Assembly: GCA_034696485.1 (NCBI GenBank)
Contig: JAQIWT010000456.1
Coordinates: forward strand, 1 to 19,847
Direction of reading: 5' to 3'
DNA: 19,847 nt
From: Isohypsibius dastychi
Taxonomy: Eukaryota; Tardigrada; Eutardigrada; Parachela; Isohypsibiidae
In this document: piece after piece, positions 1 through 9,742 of the stretch
Position numbering within the stretch: the first letter of the stretch is position 1
Layout: every line of letters begins with the position of its first letter
Notes under the pieces: generated by a model
What the model was told of the DNA's origin: nothing
What the model saw: the letters and a program-made list of their open reading frames with translations, nothing else
Databases searched by the model: none
Program-made: the position numbers and the translations under genes

Positions 1-1060
1 GAAGTCAAAGAAGTTTACGGAAAAGACGTCGAAATCATCTCACTTGCCGACAAGAACCATTCCAGCAAAAGCTTTGTGACACGAATGATGACGCCGCGAA
101 ATAACGCAAGAACTCAACAGACTGGAAGTCACTGAAAGGTCGTGGGAGAGTGACAGAAAAGTTAGTTGATCAGATGTCAACTTATTTCTGCCACGCAATT
201 CGTAAAACGGCAAAAAGAAATGGGTCGAGGCAGGAGCTAGCCGACGCAATATGGACTATATTCTATCACAAAAGCAAACGGCACCAGTGAGCACGGTTTG
301 AGTATTTGTCGATTATTTGTATAACCGAATCTAATGGCAATTTGATTTGGTCTCTGTAGTACCTGCCCAGTTGGTCCTTACACTTGGTGCACGTATCAAC
401 AAGCAGTCCGTAACGGATCCTTGCAATCTTACAAACAAACAGACTGTGTGAGCGCCGAATTGATGGAGCCGTTTCGGCCAGTTTTCGAGCACCTTACTCA
501 GGAAAAACATTTGAAAAGGCTACTGCACGACTTCTCAACCTGCAGGAATGAGAACTTTCATGTGTTGATCTGGACTTTTTGTCCAAAGTATAACAGTACA
601 TGCCACTGAGATCGTGAATGTTTGGATGAAATTCATCAGCACGATATTAAAACACGCATAAACTATCACTGGTACAATGACTTTTCCAGATTAGAGGCGC
701 CACCGCACCAAGCGTTATTATAGCCGACTGTCTTGCTACTTGTATTTGGAATGACGGGTTTTCAGCAACAATGGCTGCTCTTTACGAGAAACTTGGGATG
801 CAGATTCCAGAAACTTTATTGTTACGCAGTACAATGCGAGACAGATTGCGATCAGAAACAAACAAAAAGAGGGCTGACCTCATGACACCGCTGACCGTAA
901 ACGACGCTGAAGTGGACGCGATGGCCCAGATTTTCGGAATTCCACCTGTTTTATCCGCGGAAAAAGCAAGATCGAATAAGCGTCAAAAAATTCAGAAGAA
1001 AAACTGCGACGAATATTCTGCTGGAGAATATGATTTATCTCATTTCTTTATTTTTGCAAT
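1..1060 (+). pseudogene. Mutator-like transposase C-terminal half (decayed, 5' end outside window)
   Basis: The reading frame is broken into at least four pieces that follow each other in the order expected of the animal Mutator-like transposase domain. Frame 1 from base 1 gives a piece containing VKEVYGKDVE and KNHSSKSF. Bases 153-290 give LVDQMSTYFCHAIRKTAKRN and LADAIWTIFYHKS. Bases 361-595 give CPVGPYTWCTYQQAV (the CPxGxxxWCxYQ signature) and, later, NENFHVLIWTFCPK (the NExxxxxIWxxCPK signature). Bases 690-1,057 give IWNDGF, a charged Arg/Lys stretch and the usual acidic, Tyr/Gly-rich C-terminus (DEYSAGEY). A 94-nt segment (596-689) bounded by GT and TTTTCCAG lies between two pieces and looks like an intron, but the flanking phases differ by one base. 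The frame at 771-1,118 reads past the normal end into hydrophobic codons, so that apparent membrane tail is probably an artefact. The family call rests on motif recognition, not on a search. The element is dead. Confidence 0.78.
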
Positions 1061-1092
1061 CATATCCATCGTGATGGTAGCCGTTCCGTACT

Positions 1093-1412
1093 TCAGGAAA
1101 AACAATTATATAAAATAAATATTCCGTTGCGAATCCTCACATTTTTTTCTTGGAGATCATCTGGGAAGATCTTGCGTACAACTGTCAAAAATTCGTCAGG
1201 ATAAATGCACGGCTGCGGCAATTTGCCGGATTTCTGAGAACAAATAAAAACTCATCATATTTGTAACCGTGCTCTGCTAAATTCTGCGAAACTGCACCTT
1301 CAGCTTGAAGTACATCATGCGGTAAACCATGTTACGTCGTTCCTTATCGCTCATGGTGACCTTTTTTTGAGCCGTCAAGAATATCTCCGTCAACCAGCAC
1401 GGAGCTTCCAAT
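1093..1412 (-). pseudogene. Two exon-like coding pieces of an unidentified minus-strand gene
   Basis: Reading leftwards, a piece opens after a CACTTAG acceptor at 1,412 and encodes LTEIFLTAQKKV and SDKERRNMVYRMMYFKLKV before a TAG at 1,277-1,279. A second piece opens after TTGTTCTCAG at 1,233 and encodes PCIYPDEFLTVVRKIFPDDL, ending at a TGA at 1,093-1,095. A 34-nt GT-AG stretch could join them in the same phase, but the TAG would remain inside the first piece. The sequence between them is open in a second frame (AEHGYKYDEFLFVLRN), so a frameshift is an equally good explanation. Possible upstream coding (QDQFIAFIHESYYFEP; GYRTIMEEIRQLFSATG) lies around 1,480-1,610 on the same strand. No family is recognised. 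The 3' end overlaps the tail of the transposase relic on the other strand. Confidence 0.45.
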
Positions 1413-2180
1413 CTAAGTGAAATTTTTCAGACTAACTGCAAATTTTTTTTCAATTGAGCTTATCCAGTAGCACTGAAAAGTTGTCGGATTTCTTCCATGA
1501 TAGTTCGATATCCAAAAAACGAAGATTTATGCCAACGGCTCAAAATAATAACTTTCGTGAATGAAAGCAATAAACTGATCTTGATTGTCTGAAGAAGGAT
1601 TTATGAGCATCATGCAATTAGCAGTCGTCTGTTATGTAAAGAGAAGCTACTCTCTCTGTGACGAGTGGTCAGCAGCCCCGAGTCTCTGGCCCGGGCATTC
1701 ATTTCGAAGAAAAGCGCGCGCGGTCCTGCCCCAGATTTTCTTTTCAGTTTTCGTAAAAGGTGTCTTTTGGAAGGTTCTCTGAATGATTTTGCCTCCCAGA
1801 TCCTGAATTTCAAGAGAGACGTGACAGAAATATTGAAGCTAACATCATCCCAAAGAGTGTGCTTCTGGAATGTTTCTGCGACCATTAAAATTCAGCCTGT
1901 TTGCTTCTGTTAAACAAGCCAATCGAACATGTATGTCATTTTTTAATTTAAATTGTGGAAGAGAACTTCTCAATTCTTCGCACACTTTTTGGATCACCTA
2001 TGCCAACAATTTATCAGTCTGACCACCCTTTCAATTCCCAGTTTTAAGAGTTGTATACAACATAATATAAATCTTCCTAAAATTTCTGTCTTCTGTCGAA
2101 TGAACAATTGCGCGCAGTTTTTATTCGTTTCATGGAAGTGCTTGCTTCATACTGGTTCAGAAATGACTCCTTGATTGAAC
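1413..2180. other. Mostly non-coding stretch with overlapping weak frames
   Basis: Apart from minus-strand fragments near 1,480-1,610 that may belong to the neighbouring relic, this stretch holds only mutually overlapping frames of 65-91 codons on both strands around 1,585-1,913. None has a recognisable motif or consistent splice sites, and I could not choose between strands. Confidence 0.4.
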
Positions 2181-2361
2181 ATGGATGATTTTGTTCACCA
2201 GCTGGATGTGTAGGACCGAAAAGTTCATAAACGGGAGGATAAACACCTTAAGGATTTAACTGTGTTGACACCGTATGAGATGACAGCCCAAGTGGTGAAT
2301 GCTCGAATCGACGTACGACAAGATCTCCAGCGTGGGAGTTATGAAAATTCAGATGAAATAG
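2181..2361 (+). pseudogene. Coding relic of unknown family ending at a donor-like site
   Basis: An ATG at 2,181 opens MDDFVHQLDV, then an in-frame TAG at 2,211, then 49 open codons rich in charged residues, including KHLKDLTVLTPYEMTAQVV and RIDVRQDLQRGSYENSDEI. The frame meets a donor-like G|GTAAAC at 2,361/2,362. A possible continuation after TTGACAG near 2,453 (FRSRVQLVLSAPVVHEMR) is in an incompatible phase. The composition looks like real protein, but the stop suggests decay. It could be an exon of a mobile-element protein upstream of the helicase relic; nothing proves that. Confidence 0.35.
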
Positions 2362-2453
2362 GTAAACCACTGGCTTCGGTTTCATTTTAAAAAACCGTTC
2401 AACACATGCTGCAAACTGACCAACGATGCCCTCTGAAAAATCTTATGCATCGT

Positions 2454-4850
2454 ACAATTTGACAGTTTCGTAGCCGTGTTCAACTTGTGCTATCAGCTCC
2501 TGTAGTGCACGAAATGCGGGTGAGCATGCGGCGTGCCTGTACAGCGTGAACAGCAGCTGTTGACAGCAGGTGCGGCATAAGGGAAATGTTAGCTACCCAC
2601 CGCATCGAATCACATTATCGATAAAACAGGCCAGCATAGGGAAAGACAATACATAACGCCTAGGAGAAATAACCGATGATCACCCTTGGTGGGCTGCAGA
2701 TTACATTCGAGATCGAATTCGGTACCGTTTTGTCTTGTTGCAGAATGGGTGTTCTAGACTCTAATGTTAAACGCGCAGCAGATCAAATCGAGCATCTGGT
2801 TTACCTAACATACGTCATAAACTTATCGGACACAGGCTCTTGAGGCATTCCGAGAAACTACCTCAGTTTCTTCTATTTCATATCCAGGACGCTATGCAGG
2901 ATCGACGGCGAATAGGACTCTCCTATGACGAACCCCTACGTTTCAGCCGTTCAGACACTTCAGCTCTTCCCTCAGCTCGGTGTTCACTATCCACGTCAGG
3001 ACATTTCAAAATCGATTCTCTGAAGAGTTATTCTGGAATTGCTGTGCCTTTATCACTCCAGCGGTTCCTCCGGAACGGCAAGGCACCAGAGGAATTCGCG
3101 CTGAGCTCAGGAACGAAGTTTTGGAACAGAGAGCTAAGCATGTTGTTGCATGGACACAAACAGTTCTCAACTGTTGTATCAGTACCATCATTTTGTTGGA
3201 CATATGTGCTACAGTGAAAACGCATGTCGGCTAGTGCCATGAGGGCAACAGATGGCTTGATGCCCGAAAGTGAATTCACCAGCTTGGTCGAAAGTTACCG
3301 CACTTGGGCGAATCGACGTGTCACGAGCGGCTATCTGCTCCATAACAATGGGTGGCACATTATAGAGCTGGCTTTTCATGTGCAGGGAAGATTCTAATCC
3401 AGAAGGTATGAAATAGGTCATGACATGGTAGAGCCTTCTAAAACTGGAATACTCAAAAATTTTAAACTTCTTCCTCAAGCAGACTTCTACTGACACCTTG
3501 TCCGATTTGTCTTCATGTGATGTGATTGACTGCCAATGGCCGACTTCAAAAATCTTGCTGCAATAATAACTCTAACTAATAACCCCAATACACTTCTTCA
3601 AAAGGTCCCGCCCGTCATCAGGCCATTTTGATACCGAGGCATGCCATGATCAGTCTGCTGCGCAGAAGCGGCGGTGAAAGGTTCTCGTTCCGACGTACGG
3701 TAGAATCATCACTTTTTTGGACGGAAATGTGGTGCTAGCACTGCTGAAAATTTTAATTCTTTGTCCGAGATCATGAAAATCTCTCTGTTTATTTTGATTT
3801 TATCCAATTGAGGTCACGGTGATGTGATGCCGGTTTTCGACACGATGGAAAATTTGCTCATTTTTGCCAGGAACGATGCGAACCCATCGCTAACATTGAA
3901 TGGGGAGAAATCAAGATCTGCATTAAAAAAGAGTCGGGGAGAATCAGGCGATTTTGTGTGCAGATCACATGCGTGGATCACATCGAAACAAAAACTCCAT
4001 TGCTGCACTGGATACTTCTGATTGAAGAAGAGCTACGACACGCCTTGGACAGAAAGTTGCTACTAGTCACCTTACGGTTCTTGGAACCGGCAATTCCGGG
4101 ATAATCCGGAGCAGTCTGGAGGTTTCCTGCGAAGCGACTTATCCGCGTTAAACCAACTTCTCGATTAGAGCAGAATGCTGACATACAGATTTGCACGGCT
4201 CACTTGCACTCAATTGGCTTGATGGTCGGCAAAACGAAGTGACAACTGATGTAGATTCTAAGCTCTTTCTGTCAGTCGGAAGATCGAACGGCCAACGGAT
4301 TCGATGGACATCATCAGCGTTCACTTGCTTCGTTTGCAGGATCCAGAACGGGAATCAATGCGGTTTCGCGGAGAACAGGCGAAAGGAGAACTGATATTCA
4401 GCGGTTGGATGCGCCTTTGCCTGGAATGTACGTCAAACCAAGAGATCGGTTAGTGATCGCCCTCGATTGGAATGCACATCCCCTAGGCGAAACAGACCAA
4501 TCGTGCGATGATTTCTCGAGATGATGTGAGACTCGAGAAGTTTGCGATTAATTCGCTGTCAGTTGAGAGAAACACCGTCTATTTTCCTGATTCGTTGAGG
4601 ATCATACTATTTTGTACAGACCCGTCTTATTAAAAAATCCAACACACCTGCGCACGTAGATTGGCTACACTCAAATGAACGTCTGGCCCAAGCGAGTGAT
4701 TCTGCGATTAACGAGAGAAAAATAGTGATCGTGCCAGATTAGGTAAGGGAGAAATATATAGATAACTTGAATCGAGTATCACATTTACACGACCAATCGG
4801 CGACAGACTACGAGATGTTGTAGGATCGCGGAGCTTACTCAGCGTTTTCA
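2454..4850. other. Frames on both strands, no confident gene
   Basis: This is 2.4 kb with many medium frames that shadow one another, such as 125 codons at 2,840-3,217 (+), 95 codons at 3,209-3,496 (-) and 72 codons at 3,978-4,196 (-). Some stretches look protein-like in more than one frame, so strand cannot be assigned by eye. I looked for a Helitron Rep domain (paired-His HUH motif, two-Tyr motif) upstream of the helicase and did not find one. No repeats or RNA genes were seen. Confidence 0.35.
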
Positions 4851-5285
4851 ATGAAATTTTTCGACCCACAGCGCCTAACACTAAAAATTCCATTGCCAAA
4901 GCATCCAGGACTTTCCTCAGCGAGAATTACTTCAAGGCTGATGTTGATTACATTCACAAAACAAAAGAGACCAGCAACGGAGAGAACAGACAAGGCAGTG
5001 ATGCAAAATCTCAAAACTCGTCGGGGAAATATTCTCAATATTGTTCCAAATTTTGAGGAAAAACATAGACCTGTTATTGAGCATAACGGGCAAACCTTAG
5101 AAACAGAAAACTGCGTGAACAAGAGCGACAGAAGAACAGCTATTATTTCATACAGAAAAAGATCGAAAGTATGTGACAAATCAAGAACACTTTGGAAGGT
5201 CTACACTGTCATCTCCGCTGTTAAAGTCAACGAAGTTGAAAGAATTGGTCTGACCAGACCTCCAATATTCGATGAGTTCGGCTAG
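4851..5285 (+). CDS. Hypothetical 144-codon ORF upstream of the helicase relic
   Basis: This is the longest open frame in the left half. It is strongly basic, with runs such as QNLKTRRGNILNIVPNFEEK and SYRKRSKVCDKSRTLWKV, and its stop at 5,283-5,285 lies about 150 bp before the helicase Walker A remnant, on the same strand. It could be the remains of the N-terminal part of the same mobile-element protein or an unrelated chance frame. A 114-codon minus frame overlaps it (4,835-5,179), but its high Phe/Leu/Cys content looks like an antisense shadow. No domain is recognised. Confidence 0.3.
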   Translation: MKFFDPQRLTLKIPLPKHPGLSSARITSRLMLITFTKQKRPATERTDKAVMQNLKTRRGNILNIVPNFEEKHRPVIEHNGQTLETENCVNKSDRRTAIISYRKRSKVCDKSRTLWKVYTVISAVKVNEVERIGLTRPPIFDEFG

Positions 5286-5433
5286 AACTCATGTGATTGA
5301 GCCGAGAGTTGCACTCTGCTTTGAGAAGTAACCTTCATATTTGTATGTACACTACGATTATGTGGTTGTACTTGTCAACCACCGAAATTCGGCACGAGTG
5401 CAACCCAGACCTTTCTTCTTATAAGTCCAAGGG

Positions 5434-7013
5434 GGTCCCGGTACCGGAGAAACGTGGTTGATGAATAAACTCGATTTTCTGTTCAACATTTATCTCATAA
5501 GAGAGAATCACATCTGCATGATTACCAGGTATTAATCCGGACTTTTTCTGACATCGTATACTGGATGCGCCGCTGCTAACATTGGTGGAACAACCATTCA
5601 CGGTCTTTTTTGATTTTCAGCAAACGGCCCTGGTAGACTTCGCGGCAGCAGACTTTAGAAAATTCGGCAAATATTCGATAATTGTCTTTGCTCTAAAGTA
5701 GAAGAAGTCTCGGTGTTGCTGTCGGAAAATCCCACGATATGAATGAGCGTCCGAATTCTTCAATGGGGCTGACCGGTCTCACGAACGCTTATTTTAGTGG
5801 AAAATCTTCACTGTTTTTGGTGATTTGGGACAGCTACGTCCTGTGAAAGGACTTCTCCGTATTTGAGTCTATGAAGGAAAAAAGAAATGTATGGAAACGG
5901 CTTTCTCGGACTGTTTTCTTCCACCGGGAAATACGTCGAAAAGACGATAAAATGTTGCGAGTTATATTGCAGGAAGCTCGGCAAGAAAATTCATCTGACA
6001 AATCAAACAATGACCTGAGGTCCCTGTGTCTCAATTCATCGATCAATCCCGTTGGTAACGATAAAAAACGTTGAGAATATGAGAGGGATTCCAAGGTACG
6101 ATACATCTATTTTCACAGAAATATCAAGCGGGAGACCACAATATTTCGAAACTTGAAGAATTGGCGTGCAGCAATCACGTGTTCATGTTAGATTGCATTG
6201 TACAAGACCGAATTGACCTGAACGGATATGTTCTGTAATGAGATCAACAATTTTAGGTAAAAAACAGATTTGGTTGTGTAATCCGACGTCGCCGACTGCG
6301 GCAATTTTAAGAAAAGCATTCTTTTCAGTGTCGGATCGAAGACAATGCTTTTTGCTGATCTTGATACGAACAGCAGGCTGGTAACACGTATTTTTTGGAA
6401 AGAAAACAAATTATGACCTACGCAAACAGCCAGATCTGGAGAGTTTAATCAGATCACCTCTTAGACCAAGATTGAATCTCGTCAAATATATGCGTTGCGA
6501 GATGCCGGCTGCCATTGAAATGGTGTCAGAAAAAGATTATACGGATGTTGCGAAGATATCTTCAAGGGTAAGAATGAAGCCTTCTGACTGAATTTGCAGA
6601 AACCGTTCTATTTAAAAAACCAATGATTCGTCGGCAGTTTCCGTTCATGTTGGCTCATGGTATAACAAACCACAAGACTCAAGGGGCAGACATTTTGAAA
6701 AGACTGGTTGATCTGAATTCGAAATGGTTTCTCATGCGGGGAAAAAGAAATGATTTGCCCTGCAGCGTTTTATATAGCTGTGAGTCGGTTCCCGTCTCTT
6801 GACTCCTTATTTTTGCTGCATTATTCCGTAGATTTAATGGAGATGATTGAAAAACGGATGCAATGGATGGAGCGACTAAAACCGCTAGAATGTATGGACA
6901 AGCTCACTTCGCGCGAAGATAACCCGACGAGAATTGAAGTTTTTTTTAAACTTTCGTACGAAGAACTCATGTTTGGGAAACCAAACGAAAAAAGATCATA
7001 TCTCACTATCTAG
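5434..7013 (+). pseudogene. Pif1-type SF1B DNA helicase, decayed mobile-element copy
   Basis: Pif1-family motifs occur in order on one strand, each intact but in shifting frames. Walker A lies at 5,434-5,454 (GPGTGET), where the family has GPGGTGKT, so one Gly is lost and the essential Lys is Glu. Motif Ia lies at 5,557-5,613 (YTGCAAANIGGTTIHGLF). A damaged Walker B follows near 5,670-5,735 (YSIIVF, an insertion, then EEVSVLLS for DEVSM). Motif III lies at 5,813-5,845 (VFGDLGQLRPV). The Sensor/IV region is within 5,871-6,074 (EIRRKDDKMLRVILQEARQEN). The region before motif V lies at 6,318-6,390 (FSVGSKTMLFADLDTNSRLV). Motifs V and VI follow at 6,629-6,685 (RRQFPFMLAHGITNHKTQG) and 6,756-6,824 (FYIAVSRFPSLDSLFLL). 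The QFP form of motif V is typical of transposon Pif1 copies rather than host PIF1. At least four frameshifts and the dead Walker A rule out activity. Helitrons are the usual carriers, but no Rep domain was seen. Confidence 0.88.
6568..6599 (+). other. 32-nt intron-like segment inside the helicase relic
   Basis: The segment begins GTAAGAATG and ends AATTTGCAG. Removing it joins EDIFK to ETVLFKKPMIRRQFPFM in one frame, which matches the spacing expected just before Pif1 motif V. It could be a very short real intron of the ancestral gene or a chance match within a degraded insertion. Confidence 0.35.
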
Positions 7014-7068
7014 CTTAGAAATAAGCAATCCTCGCTCCAGCACTCACGCAATTTAGGCCGTGCTTATT

Positions 7069-7275
7069 TTATGAAATTTTGACGATGTTCTGCTGCACCT
7101 GAGCGCGACAGTCGCACAACCAGCGTTTCTCGAAAACCCGCTGTGAGCACGTACATATGAACCCAATAGGAGCAGCAATTGAGTGAGCCATCAACAATCT
7201 CACCTCAATTCGGTATTTGACAACCTTGCACTTTTGCCATTTCACCAAACTCGGACTCATCACTTGAACAACCAA
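7069..7275 (-). other. 68-codon minus frame downstream of the endonuclease relic
   Basis: This frame lies where the linker between endonuclease and reverse transcriptase would be expected in a LINE ORF2. It has no motif I can name (for example KYRIEVRLLMAHSIAAPIG), and an overlapping plus frame is equally open. It is listed only as a possible extension of the LINE relic. Confidence 0.2.
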
Positions 7276-7299
7276 TGCTTGTTCCGTTTGTCAAACACG

Positions 7300-7846
7300 A
7301 TTTTTTTGTTGCGTTTTAAAATGAATGTTGTCCCGATAACGTACGGGCTCCGATATCACGTACTGTACCTTTTTCAAGACGGAGAATGCTCTGTGGGAAT
7401 CATTTGACTCATTAACCAGAATTCCGTTGATCGTATCGGGCCGTTACCAGGCTTGTCGGTTACACCACAGCGCTCATTCAGAGCAATAAATTGTCCATAT
7501 GTTTTGTTTGCCAAACACACGACGATTGATTGGTCTGCGATCTGCCTATAGCTTGCACTTGCTTTCTTGTCGTCACTCTGTCACAGCAAGGAGGTTGAAA
7601 TCAAACATTGCTAGATCGCATCATTCTTTCTTCCATTTTTCACTGTGTTGTTGATCCAATTTGGGTTGCCAGTTCATTATCACCTATGATCATGATCACA
7701 TTGTTGAAGAAATTGAATTCATCGAGACATTCAATCAGCGGTTCACTATCAACGGAATATCCACCAGAAGGATTATAAGAATAGGTGCAAAGTTGATAAT
7801 CATCATATTTGGCATTATCAACAACGTCTTCCCATGTACGAGAAGG
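7300..7846 (-). pseudogene. Non-LTR (LINE) retrotransposon endonuclease domain, decayed fragment
   Basis: On the minus strand, the frame 7,846 to 7,640 encodes DNAKYDDYQLCTYSYNPSGG, a Ser/Glu/Leu linker, then NNVIMIIGDNELATQIGST. This matches the APE-type endonuclease pattern of LINE ORF2 proteins: a YRLVCVYRPP-like strand, a helix, then IIIGDFNLPxIDW. After a stop, a second piece around 7,420-7,500 gives QFIALNERCGVTDKPGNG, matching the FLxxxxxxGLTQxVxxPTR region. A third, near 7,300-7,420, gives LVNESNDSHRAFSV and EPVRYRDNIHF, matching the DLVLTN...SDHxxIxF end of the domain. The catalytic Asp/Asn pair of GDFN is altered (GDNE). No reverse transcriptase follows, because the plus-strand helicase relic occupies the next sequence. 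The N-terminal endonuclease motif (WNxxSL...) was not found. Confidence 0.68.
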
Positions 7847-7859
7847 CTAAAGTCTTAGA

Positions 7860-8740
7860 GTGTTGTTTCTTGTAAGTTTATGATTCATTGTAATTGCTGA
7901 CAGGAGAGTTGAAAATACAGTCTTCAAATTCCAATCCAGTTCAGTGATATGTTCATTAATATGAAATTGTTCTGCGATTTCTCGTCAAAGGAGATAGATT
8001 GTATGTATGTTCAACCAATTAATTGAAATCGATCGTAACGCGCAGGAAGCTGATGCTATTCCGGAAGTTATCACTGGGCAAGCTCATGAAATTGATAATA
8101 ATGAAGCGGAGAAGAGGGTCATAACCTATTATTTGTATCGCGGGTGTTCTGTTCCAATCAGAGTTGAAAAAACCGATAGGATGATAAAGCGAGAAGAAAC
8201 ATCAATAAATTACAAAAAAAAAATAAACAAAGGATAAACACTCCTGCTTTCCGATGACAAGGATCACAACTTTTGCGAATAGAATACCACAAGCTAGCTT
8301 AACATTTTGAAAGAAAATCCACCCGCTGAAGCTCACGACATTGAACTAAATAAACTTCTCCGTTGGAAATGTACAGGTTTCCTCGTTTTCTCTCAATATT
8401 TCGGAGGTCACTCCGAAATTTTATTCCAGGTTCGATCGCATGATCAGTTGCCCAGCTGTTTTGACAGGAAGTGAATATTCAATGATTCCTGAATATCAGA
8501 GAACTGGCTCGAATTGACAAAACGATCTCATTCGGAAGGCGGTATTGTTGCCAAAGTCATGCGTATTTTTCCAGATTACGTCGGAAAAAACTTTGCTCCC
8601 AGAGATCTGAAGAATAATTCTTTTGGAATCACCGGATCAGACATTAAAGAGAGTCGAGACACCGAAGGAGGGAACGAAAAACATCAATGTAAAAGTGATG
8701 ATAACGTTTTTCAACTCGTTTCTACATCAGACGAAACGTC
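7860..8740. other. Low-information stretch with two plausible plus frames
   Basis: A plus frame at 8,007-8,237 encodes about 76 hydrophilic residues (QEADAIPEVITGQAHEIDNN, then a Lys-rich tail from a poly-A tract near 8,213-8,230). Another at 8,514-8,744 contains VAKVMRIFPDYVGKNFAPRD. Neither has a motif, a convincing start or splice context. The A-rich run near 8,213 could be coding low complexity or, read on this strand, a decayed retroposon poly-A tail. Confidence 0.25.
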
Positions 8741-8902
8741 GTGAACCGCAATCTCACGAACGAATGTTATATCTGAGACGGGTTCTGAGGCTGGTTCAAC
8801 TTCTACTTCGTCTGGTTTGACCGTACCGATCACTGGGTTCGTATTTGAGGGTGGTGGGGGATTTGTTGGTAGGTCGAATGTCATGTAATCGGGATTACAC
8901 AT
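8711..8902 (-). pseudogene. Partial paralogue of the minus-strand membrane-protein relic
   Basis: The frame encodes CNPDYMTFDLPTNPPPPS and NTNPVIGTVKPDEVEVEPA, then an acidic Ser/Val-rich tail ending at a stop (VSSDVETS). The first 33 residues match the N-terminal region of the larger relic read on the same strand at 13,950-14,050. After VKPDE the two diverge completely: an acidic tail here, and a folded-looking domain there. It may be a truncated gene duplicate or an exon shared by two relatives. No function is recognised. Confidence 0.45.
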
Positions 8903-8989
8903 TGGAAATGACGGGGTAGCTCGATAGGCTACCTTGCCAAGCGGGATCGAGAGACGGAACGAGAGCTTCTCAACAATTCAGAAGTTCTC
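8807..8989 (+). repeat. Direct repeat, copy 1 (partner at 13,948-14,167)
   Basis: From CGTCTGGTTTGA (8,809) to GAAGTTCT the sequence aligns to the second copy in the same orientation, offset by 5,141 bp at the left edge. By eye roughly three quarters of bases match over the first 125 bp. Shared blocks include ACTGGGTTCGTAT, GGATTTGTT, ATCGGGATTA and GACGGAAC. Copy 2 carries about 35-50 extra bases before the last shared block. Read on the minus strand, both copies encode NPDxxTFDxxTNPPxPSxTNPVIxTVKPDE without any indel, so this is probably a duplicated coding segment rather than a terminal repeat. Confidence 0.8.
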
Positions 8990-9742
8990 AATAATTGAAA
9001 AAGTAAAATGGAAGGGCGATGGAAAAGTCCAACGCGCACTTCTAGTTGCGCGTTATGCAAGCTTACTGGCACAGAACACCAGATGAGTCCGTTCAAATAT
9101 CTGGAGGGGTCCTGTCTGCGAGTTCATCAAAACACATCAATTATGAAAAAGGGTTATGCACTACGTAACACACCTCATCTTCATCGTATCAATACCGAAC
9201 ATCCTTTCCAAACAACTTTTGAGTCAAATCCTTATAGCAAACTGCCAGAAACTGATCTCATATGTTCTCTAGTAATATCTGCAAAACAAACATTGGTGTC
9301 ATTCGATTACTGAACCGTTCAAAATTTTCTAGTATCAAACAGCAACAACAAACACTTTCTGATTCATACCTTCGTGCTCAGCTCCTCACACCATTTCATG
9401 CAGTAGATGCTATCTGGATTTTCTTGATCCGTCTGCACAATCTGTTCGCATTCAGGACAAGTGTTAGTGAATTATGTCTTGCTGTCGAACTACGCAGTTT
9501 CCACCCTAACTTCAATGGACTAAGTTGGCTTTTTGCAGCTGATTTTCAATTTTTTGTTTTTTTCCGATTTCACCTTGATCGCAGCAATCGTTCTGAAAAC
9601 AGTTTCTGGAAACTTCAAGAACTTTTTGATGGGATGATTTTTTGACATAGCTGAACCGCAATATCTTCTCATAACATTTCAGGAGTAGAAAATGAAACGT
9701 CTGGTCTAAGGACTTCGATAACCATGTTGGATCCTGGACTGA
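8990..9742. other. Overlapping plus and minus frames, strand undecided
   Basis: Plus frames of 101 codons (9,008-9,313) and 127 codons (9,262-9,645, very Phe/Leu-rich) overlap a 104-codon minus frame (9,512-9,826) that looks more protein-like at its end (NDCCDQGEIGKKQKIENQLQ). Short plus pieces such as KVQRALLVARYASLLAQNTR (near 9,030-9,090) also look coding. No motif or splice structure decides between them. Confidence 0.3.

Noticed and set aside
1018-1118. A C-terminal membrane anchor on the 115-codon frame at 771-1,118
   Set aside because: The hydrophobic tail begins just after the normal transposase C-terminus and overlaps coding on the other strand, so it is read-through.
2710-2726. GAATTCGGTACC as a cloning-vector polylinker
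   Set aside because: Only 12 bases match and the flanks are not vector; chance is adequate.
5604-5621. An 18-nt GT...TTTTCAG segment after motif Ia that could be a micro-intron
   Set aside because: Removing it deletes the conserved GLF of motif Ia and does not restore the frame; an extra T in a homopolymer explains the break better.
7661-7858. 65-codon plus frame rich in Ile
   Set aside because: It is the antisense shadow of the LINE endonuclease frame, which has clear motifs.
8809-8850. GGTTCG boxes (here, at 13,977 and at 10,009) as tRNA B-boxes
   Set aside because: None has a matching A-box or foldable acceptor and anticodon arms.
9170-9200. TPHLHRI as a Rep HUH motif of a Helitron
   Set aside because: It lies downstream of the helicase rather than before it, and no other Rep motif is nearby.
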